Below, piece after piece: positions 5,647 through 10,358 of a stretch of DNA of 10,358 nt. The translations under genes and the position numbers were made by a program. Positions within the stretch are counted from its first letter, which is position 1. Every line of letters begins with the position of its first letter. The notes under the pieces were generated by a model, which had not been told where the DNA came from, ran no database searches, and saw only the letters and a program-made list of their open reading frames with translations. The DNA is taken from positions 1 through 10,358 of the forward strand of contig DATFXR010000311.1 in the NCBI GenBank assembly GCA_035315685.1, in the 5' to 3' direction. Source of the stretch: QHWK01 sp035315685. GTDB taxonomy: Bacteria > Acidobacteriota > Vicinamibacteria > Vicinamibacterales > CAVVIG01.

Positions 5647-5661
5647 GGTCGGCCGCCGACC
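5647..5661. promoter_or_regulatory. 15-bp perfect palindrome in the receptor gene leader
   Basis: GGTCGGC-C-GCCGACC is a perfect inverted repeat around one central base, 100 bp before the receptor start. In RNA it could form a 6-bp stem with a 3-nt loop. In DNA it could be an operator. A smaller stem (TTCCG-GGTT-CGGAA, 5616-5629) lies just upstream. No attenuator-like T-run follows. Confidence 0.35.
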
Positions 5662-5761
5662 TTTCGGAACGTCCGTTGGTCCGGTTCCCCGCCGGGCGTT
5701 CTCACCCGTTACGCGTTCCGTCGTTGAGCAGGCGGTCACCCCTGGAAAAGGAGTTCGCCAG

Positions 5762-8701
5762 ATGACGACATTCTCCCCGTCCGGTAGGCGCGTCGCGATG
5801 CGGCCCTGGTTGATTGTCGGAGCCGTCCTGTTGCTGTCGGTTGGCGGCGCTACCGTGGCCGTCGCGCAGAGCGTGTCGTCCGGCACGATCGAAGGCACCA
5901 TCAAGGACGAGTCGGGCAGCGTGCTGCCGGGCGCGACCATCACGGCGACAAGTCCGCAACTGCAGGTTGGTCAGATCGTCCAGGTGTCCGACTCGTCGGG
6001 AAACTACAAGTTCGTCGACCTGCCGCCGGGCACATACCGCCTGAAGGCCGAGCTCCAGGGATTCTCGCAGTCGGTCCGCGACGAGCTCCGGTTGACCGTC
6101 GGCTTCAACGCGCGGGTCGACTTCCTGCTGAAAGTCGGCGCGCTCGAGGAATCGGTCACGGTCAGCGGCCAGAGTCCGGTCGTCGATGTCACCAACACGA
6201 CGGCGAGCGTGGCGCTGACCAAGGAAGTCCTCGACACGATTCCGCGCGGCCGCGACCTGCAGAACGTCTTCGCGATGGCGCCCGGCGTCACCCAGGCGGT
6301 CGCCGACGTCGGCGGCAGCACGATGGCGCAGCGCCAGAACCTGTTCAGCTACGGCGTGCTGGCGCAGCCGAAGCTGCAGGTCGAAGGCATGAACATCACG
6401 ATGGGCGCGGACCAGAACACCGCGATCTACTTCAACGACAGCACGCTCGAGGAAGTGCAGATCAAGACGTCGGGCAATGACGCGGAAGTGTCGGTGCCCG
6501 GGATGTCGATGGTTGCAATCATGAAGTCGGGCGGCAACACGTTCCACGGCACCTACCAGGCGTCCACCGAATCACCGAAGCTGCAGGCCAACAATCTCAC
6601 CTCGGCGCTGCAGGCGCAGGGGCTCACCGCGACGTCGCCGCTGAAGAATTTCTACGACGTCTCTGCCGATCTCGGCGGCCGCATCGTGCGCGACAAGCTG
6701 TGGTTCTACGGCGCGTACGGCCGCCAGGGCAAGACGGAAGGCGTGGTCGGCTTCGCGGCGAGCCCTGGCCCTGACGGCAAGTACCTCACCGCCGACGATC
6801 CCCTCGCCGACTTCGAGACCTCGCTCCAGCAGTTCTCGGTAAAGTTCTCCTATCAGCTCTCGAAGAACAACCGCCTGATCTACGCGTGGCAGCGCGGCAC
6901 CAAGGCGCAGCCGGAGAACAACGCCGACCGCTTTACGCCGCTCGAATCGACGCGCGACTACGTGAACCCCACCGCGATTCAGAAGATCGAGCTGCAGAGC
7001 ATGCTCAGCCCGCGCGTGCTCGTGAACGCCGTCGGCGGCTACAGCGGCTACGTGACCGACTACGACGCGGCGCGCTCGTACGCGCGCGCCGACGCGCCGC
7101 CGCGCAACGACCTCGCGACGACCCTGAACACCGGCTCGGCGCCGCTGCATCAGAACAAGACTCGCGACCGCATCCAGAGCGAGGATAGCGTCACCTTCTT
7201 CCCGGAACGATCCGTGCTCGGCCATCACGAGATCAAGAGCGGCGTCAGCATTTATCTCGACAGGAGCTCCGACGGCTACTCGAACAACCTCGCCTGCAAC
7301 TGCATCCTCTACACCGACACCATCAACGGCGTGCCGAACACGCCGTCGCAGATTCGCATTTACAACACACCGGTCGTCCCGGCCGATCACGCCAACACCT
7401 ACGCGTGGTACGTGAAGGACAGCTGGCGGCCGTCGGGTCGCGTCACGCTCAATCTCGGTCTCCGCTGGGAGCGTCAGACGTCGTTCCTGCCCGCCCAGTC
7501 GTTCGGCGGCGCGCGCGATTGGGCGACGGTGTTCCCCGCCGGCAGCTACCCGGAGATCGACGTGCAGAACTTCGCGCGGGTTGTGCCGCGCGCCGGCGTG
7601 GCGTGGGACGTCGGCGCCAAGTCCGTGGTGAAAGCCACCGTCGGCCTGTACAACTACATGCTCGGCGACACCTACGCGGATGCGTTCAACCGGAACGCCA
7701 CCGCCAACGCCGTCTTCACCTGGCACGATCTCAACGGCGATCGGCTCTACGAGCCGGGCGAGGTGAACCTCGATTTGAACAGCACCGACTTCAGGAGCAT
7801 CACGGCAGCGAGCAACCGCATCCTGAACCCGGCGCTGCAGCCGCCGAACACCTGGGAGACGACGGCGAGCTTCGAGCGCGAGATGGCGCCAAATCTCGCG
7901 CTGCGCACCATGTACGTTTACAAAGTCGTCGGCGACTCCATCGTCAACTCGACCAACTCGCTCGTGACGGTCAACACGCTGCGGCCGTTCGACGCCTGGA
8001 GCGTTCCGATCACCCGACGCGATCCCGGACCGGACGGCGTGCTCGGCAACGCCGACGATGCCGGGAAGGTCACGTTGTACGACTACACCGCGGCATATCG
8101 CGGCGCATCGTTCGTGAACTCGCAGATCGTGAACGCGCCGAACACCGACCGCTATCACGCGATGGAGTTCACGGTGACGAAGCGGTTCTCGTCGCGATGG
8201 AACGGGCAGGTGTCGTACTTCGCCGTCAAGAATCACCGGTGGATCGCCTCGGTGTTCACCAATCCGAACGACGAGTTCTTCCCGCTGGACGAGACGTGGA
8301 CGTGGGCGGGCAACGTCAGCGCCAGCTACCGTCTCCCTGCCGACTTCACCGTGTCTGGATTCCTGCAGAGCAAGAACGGTCTGCTGGGCCAGCGGACCTA
8401 CATCTTCCGGCAGGCCGATCCCGACGGCGGGCCGGCAATCGCGCAGAACGGCAACACGACGATCAGGCTCGAGCCGTACGGCACCCGCCAGCTGTCCGCG
8501 CAGAACATCCTCAACCTCCGCGGCAGCAAGAGCTTCCCGTTCGGCGGCGAGCGGCGGCTCGACATCGACTTCGACGTCTTCAACGTGCTGAACGCGGCGA
8601 CACCAACCGCTGCGAACTTCCAGTCGGGTCCGTCATTCGGGTACGTCACCGGCGTCATTCCGGCGCGCATTGCGCGTCTGGGGGTCCGGTTCCGATTCTG
8701 A
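5762..8701 (+). CDS. Oar-like TonB-dependent outer-membrane receptor with carboxypeptidase-regulatory-like domain
   Basis: This is a 979-residue outer-membrane importer predicted to be energised by TonB. A Sec signal peptide (hydrophobic core WLIVGAVLLLSVGGATVAVA, probable cleavage after residue 35, AVA|QS) is followed by a carboxypeptidase-regulatory-like beta domain (about 41-125: GTIEGTIKDESGSVLPGATI, DSSGNYKFVDLPPGTYRL). Next comes a plug region (about 130-265: SVTVSGQSPVVDV, TIPRGRDLQNVFAMAPGV, MVAIMKSGGNTFHGTYQ), then the beta-barrel, ending in the aromatic GVRFRF typical of BAM-assembled proteins. Asp-rich loops occur at about 334-346, 656-667 and 754-766. AAGGAG (5748-5753) lies 8 nt before the ATG. 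An in-frame Met at residue 13 is an alternative start that would still leave a good signal peptide. The family is greatly expanded in Acidobacteriota and its substrates are mostly unknown. The metallohydrolase gene begins 31 bp later, suggesting linked substrate processing. Confidence 0.94.
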   Translation: MTTFSPSGRRVAMRPWLIVGAVLLLSVGGATVAVAQSVSSGTIEGTIKDESGSVLPGATITATSPQLQVGQIVQVSDSSGNYKFVDLPPGTYRLKAELQGFSQSVRDELRLTVGFNARVDFLLKVGALEESVTVSGQSPVVDVTNTTASVALTKEVLDTIPRGRDLQNVFAMAPGVTQAVADVGGSTMAQRQNLFSYGVLAQPKLQVEGMNITMGADQNTAIYFNDSTLEEVQIKTSGNDAEVSVPGMSMVAIMKSGGNTFHGTYQASTESPKLQANNLTSALQAQGLTATSPLKNFYDVSADLGGRIVRDKLWFYGAYGRQGKTEGVVGFAASPGPDGKYLTADDPLADFETSLQQFSVKFSYQLSKNNRLIYAWQRGTKAQPENNADRFTPLESTRDYVNPTAIQKIELQSMLSPRVLVNAVGGYSGYVTDYDAARSYARADAPPRNDLATTLNTGSAPLHQNKTRDRIQSEDSVTFFPERSVLGHHEIKSGVSIYLDRSSDGYSNNLACNCILYTDTINGVPNTPSQIRIYNTPVVPADHANTYAWYVKDSWRPSGRVTLNLGLRWERQTSFLPAQSFGGARDWATVFPAGSYPEIDVQNFARVVPRAGVAWDVGAKSVVKATVGLYNYMLGDTYADAFNRNATANAVFTWHDLNGDRLYEPGEVNLDLNSTDFRSITAASNRILNPALQPPNTWETTASFEREMAPNLALRTMYVYKVVGDSIVNSTNSLVTVNTLRPFDAWSVPITRRDPGPDGVLGNADDAGKVTLYDYTAAYRGASFVNSQIVNAPNTDRYHAMEFTVTKRFSSRWNGQVSYFAVKNHRWIASVFTNPNDEFFPLDETWTWAGNVSASYRLPADFTVSGFLQSKNGLLGQRTYIFRQADPDGGPAIAQNGNTTIRLEPYGTRQLSAQNILNLRGSKSFPFGGERRLDIDFDVFNVLNAATPTAANFQSGPSFGYVTGVIPARIARLGVRFRF

Positions 8702-8732
8702 CCGTCGTTCTCATCGTCCAGTGGAGGCGCAC

Positions 8733-10358
8733 ATGAACCTGAAGACCTCATTGATTTACGCCGGCCTCGCGGCCGCGATCGCGACGGCGCTGGTCGTGCC
8801 GTCGACGATACCGGTGCCGTGGCGTACGCCGGTGCTGCACGCCGACTCACTCAACTGCAATGTCTCGCAGTACAAGGCGGCGCAGGGGTTGACGGCGACC
8901 GTCGAGCAGGATTCGCTCCTCGTGTCGTGGACGGGGCAGAACGGCGCCGATCTCCGCGCGCGCTATGCGATTGACGGCGGTCAGCCGGTCGTGCGGGAGC
9001 TTGCCGTCAGGAAGGCGGGCGGACAGTGGACGACGCTCGGCAGAAACCTGACCGCGGAGTACCACGTCGTCAGCGGCATCCGACGCATGGCCGACGATCA
9101 GGCGAACCCGCTGCGCGCGGCCGGCGTCGAGCTGACTGAAGACGTGATCAACAAGAACCGCTGGTATGCGTTCTGGGACGCGCCGCTGGTGATGCCGGGT
9201 TCGCAGGAAATGAAGGATGAAGCGGCCTGGCAGCGGTCGCAGCAGCCGCAAGAGGGCCGCGGTGCTGGCCGCGGCGGCCGCGGTGAGGCGCAGGGTCAGC
9301 AGCGCGATCCGCTGGTGCCGAACCGGACGCTCGGCACGCCGCGTACACCATCGGACATCAAACGCGCCGACTCGTCGTTCCATACCACGTCGTGCAGTGT
9401 GAAGACCGACGGGGCGAGCCTGGTCGTCACGTTCCCCGGCTTGTCGATGGGAATCTTCTCGGGCGACCTGCAGTTCACCGTCTACAAAGGCACCAACCTC
9501 GTGCGAATGGACGCGGCCGCGAAGACCAACGAGCCGTGGGTGGCCTACAAATACGACGCCGGCCTCAAGGGGTTCACCACCGATCTCACGCCGCGCGTCG
9601 CCTGGCGCGACACCGGCGGGCATCTGCAGTCCAATCAGTTCGGCGGTGCGACCAACACCTCGCTCGCGCGCGTCAAGGCGCAGAACCGTCTGATCGTGGT
9701 CGAAGCGGGCGGCGGCACGCTCGCGGCGTTTCCGCCGCCGCACACCTTCTTCTTCACGCGCGAGAAGGACACCAACCTCGGCTACGTCTGGTATCGCAAG
9801 GACGCCGACGGCAAGTTCGGCGTCGGCGTCGGCATGCCTGAGCGCGAAGAAGAGCCGCGCTACGTGCAGAACTTCGCGCTCTACAACGCGCCGCCCGGAA
9901 CGGTGCAGAAGATGGGCGTGTACTTCTACGCCAGCCCGGAGGCGGGTGAGCCGGCGCGGCAGGCGGCGCTTGCGTTCACGCACGGCGACGCGTTCAAGCC
10001 GGTTCCCGGCTACAAGACCTTCGTCAACCACTTCCATCTCGACTTCACCGGACGCCAGCGCCTTTCCGGATCGCTCGACACGCCGTTCCAGGATCTCGCG
10101 GCGATGAAATCACTCGGCCTGAATGTCATCGGCCTGAGCGACTTCCACTTCGAACTGCACGCGAACGATCCCGGTCCGCTGCGCCTCGCCGATCAGAAGG
10201 ACTATTTCGAAGCGTCGCGCCGCGCGTCGGACAAGGATTTCCTGGTCGTGCCGTGGGAGGAGCCGAGCGCCTTCTTCGGTGGCCACTACAACATCGTCTG
10301 GCCGAAGGATGTCTACTGGACCAAGGTGCGGCAGGCCGGGCAGCCGTTCGTCGAGGAC
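8733..10358 (+). CDS. Secreted PHP-like/CehA-McbA-like metallohydrolase, N-terminal 542 residues (3' end outside window)
   Basis: The frame is open from ATG 8733 to the window edge with no stop. GGAGG (8723-8727) lies 5 nt before the ATG, and the receptor stop is 31 bp upstream, so the two genes are probably one operon. A hydrophobic leader (about residues 5-24, followed by LHAD at 35-38) suggests export. The long first part (about 40-410) looks beta-rich and is not recognised. It contains a low-complexity Gly/Arg/Gln stretch, GRGAGRGGRG (175-184). From about 425 there are PHP-like metal-binding signatures: the HFH motif at 433-435, GLNVIGLSDFHFELH (His472, His476), DPGPLRL, then PWEEPS (Glu509/510) and FGGHYNIVWPKDVYW (His518). 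These resemble the PHP/CehA-McbA hydrolases that use a metal centre for phosphoester or ester bonds. The reaction here is unknown, and the remaining PHP motifs must lie beyond the window. Confidence 0.8.
   Translation, partial: MNLKTSLIYAGLAAAIATALVVPSTIPVPWRTPVLHADSLNCNVSQYKAAQGLTATVEQDSLLVSWTGQNGADLRARYAIDGGQPVVRELAVRKAGGQWTTLGRNLTAEYHVVSGIRRMADDQANPLRAAGVELTEDVINKNRWYAFWDAPLVMPGSQEMKDEAAWQRSQQPQEGRGAGRGGRGEAQGQQRDPLVPNRTLGTPRTPSDIKRADSSFHTTSCSVKTDGASLVVTFPGLSMGIFSGDLQFTVYKGTNLVRMDAAAKTNEPWVAYKYDAGLKGFTTDLTPRVAWRDTGGHLQSNQFGGATNTSLARVKAQNRLIVVEAGGGTLAAFPPPHTFFFTREKDTNLGYVWYRKDADGKFGVGVGMPEREEEPRYVQNFALYNAPPGTVQKMGVYFYASPEAGEPARQAALAFTHGDAFKPVPGYKTFVNHFHLDFTGRQRLSGSLDTPFQDLAAMKSLGLNVIGLSDFHFELHANDPGPLRLADQKDYFEASRRASDKDFLVVPWEEPSAFFGGHYNIVWPKDVYWTKVRQAGQPFVED

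Noticed and set aside
5641..5672. Intrinsic terminator after the XRE gene formed by the 5647-5661 palindrome.
   Set aside because: The stem is short and followed only by CTTTCGG, without a T-run. It is better regarded as a dyad in the receptor leader.
6572..8236. Long minus-strand open frame (554 codons) opposite the TonB receptor.
   Set aside because: Its composition is Arg/Val/Ala-rich with no domain-like motifs. It is explained by GC-rich third codon positions of the receptor gene.
8847..10037. Long minus-strand open frame opposite the metallohydrolase gene.
   Set aside because: It is a shadow of the plus-strand gene, which has a strong ribosome binding site, a leader peptide and recognisable metal-binding motifs.

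Overview
The window is high-GC bacterial DNA with dense, GC-rich third codon positions. The gene content points to Acidobacteriota, possibly class Vicinamibacteria. The reasons are an Oar-type TonB-dependent receptor with an N-terminal carboxypeptidase-regulatory-like domain and GPDG...ADD motifs, a secreted PHP-like/CehA-McbA-like metallohydrolase directly behind it, and a palindromic intergenic repeat built from CGCAGAGA-type 9-mers. The taxonomic call is inferred from family knowledge and could not be tested by search.

Layout. (1) Bases 1-1531, plus strand: the 3' part of a membrane sensor histidine kinase, then 3 bp later a complete OmpR/PhoB-type response regulator. (2) Bases 1543-1645: a long imperfect palindrome with 9-bp periodic arms between convergent genes. 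(3) Bases 1689-3075, minus strand: a two-gene operon of a four-helix DoxX-like membrane protein followed by an ECF41-type sigma factor with a fused SnoaL-like regulatory domain. An ECF41-type promoter (TGTCACG-N16-GGTC) lies at 3161-3187 upstream of the DoxX gene, which suggests positive autoregulation. Several inverted repeats are packed around it. (4) Bases 3351-3554, plus strand: a very small stand-alone LuxR/GerE helix-turn-helix protein, divergent from the sigma operon. (5) Bases 3725-5536, plus strand: an exported alpha/beta hydrolase with a Tat-like leader, then an XRE regulator with an MmyB-like ligand-binding domain, 30 bp apart and probably one operon. (6) Bases 5762-10358, plus strand: a 979-residue outer-membrane TonB-dependent receptor and, 31 bp later, a secreted PHP-like metallohydrolase that runs off the window. 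The receptor has a 225-bp upstream region with several dyads and a weak extended -10 candidate.

How the parts may fit. The first three units are regulatory or envelope-response modules: a two-component system, an autoregulated ECF41 sigma with its membrane partner, and a free DNA-binding domain. The last two are enzyme-plus-partner units: a hydrolase with a probable ligand-sensing repressor, and an outer-membrane importer with a secreted hydrolase, which suggests extracytoplasmic breakdown and uptake of an unknown substrate. There are no tRNA or rRNA genes, CRISPR arrays, insertion sequences or phage genes. I see no wholly new system. The best-supported points of interest are the ECF41 autoregulatory promoter with its dyads, the 9-mer palindromic repeat, and the receptor/metallohydrolase pair.
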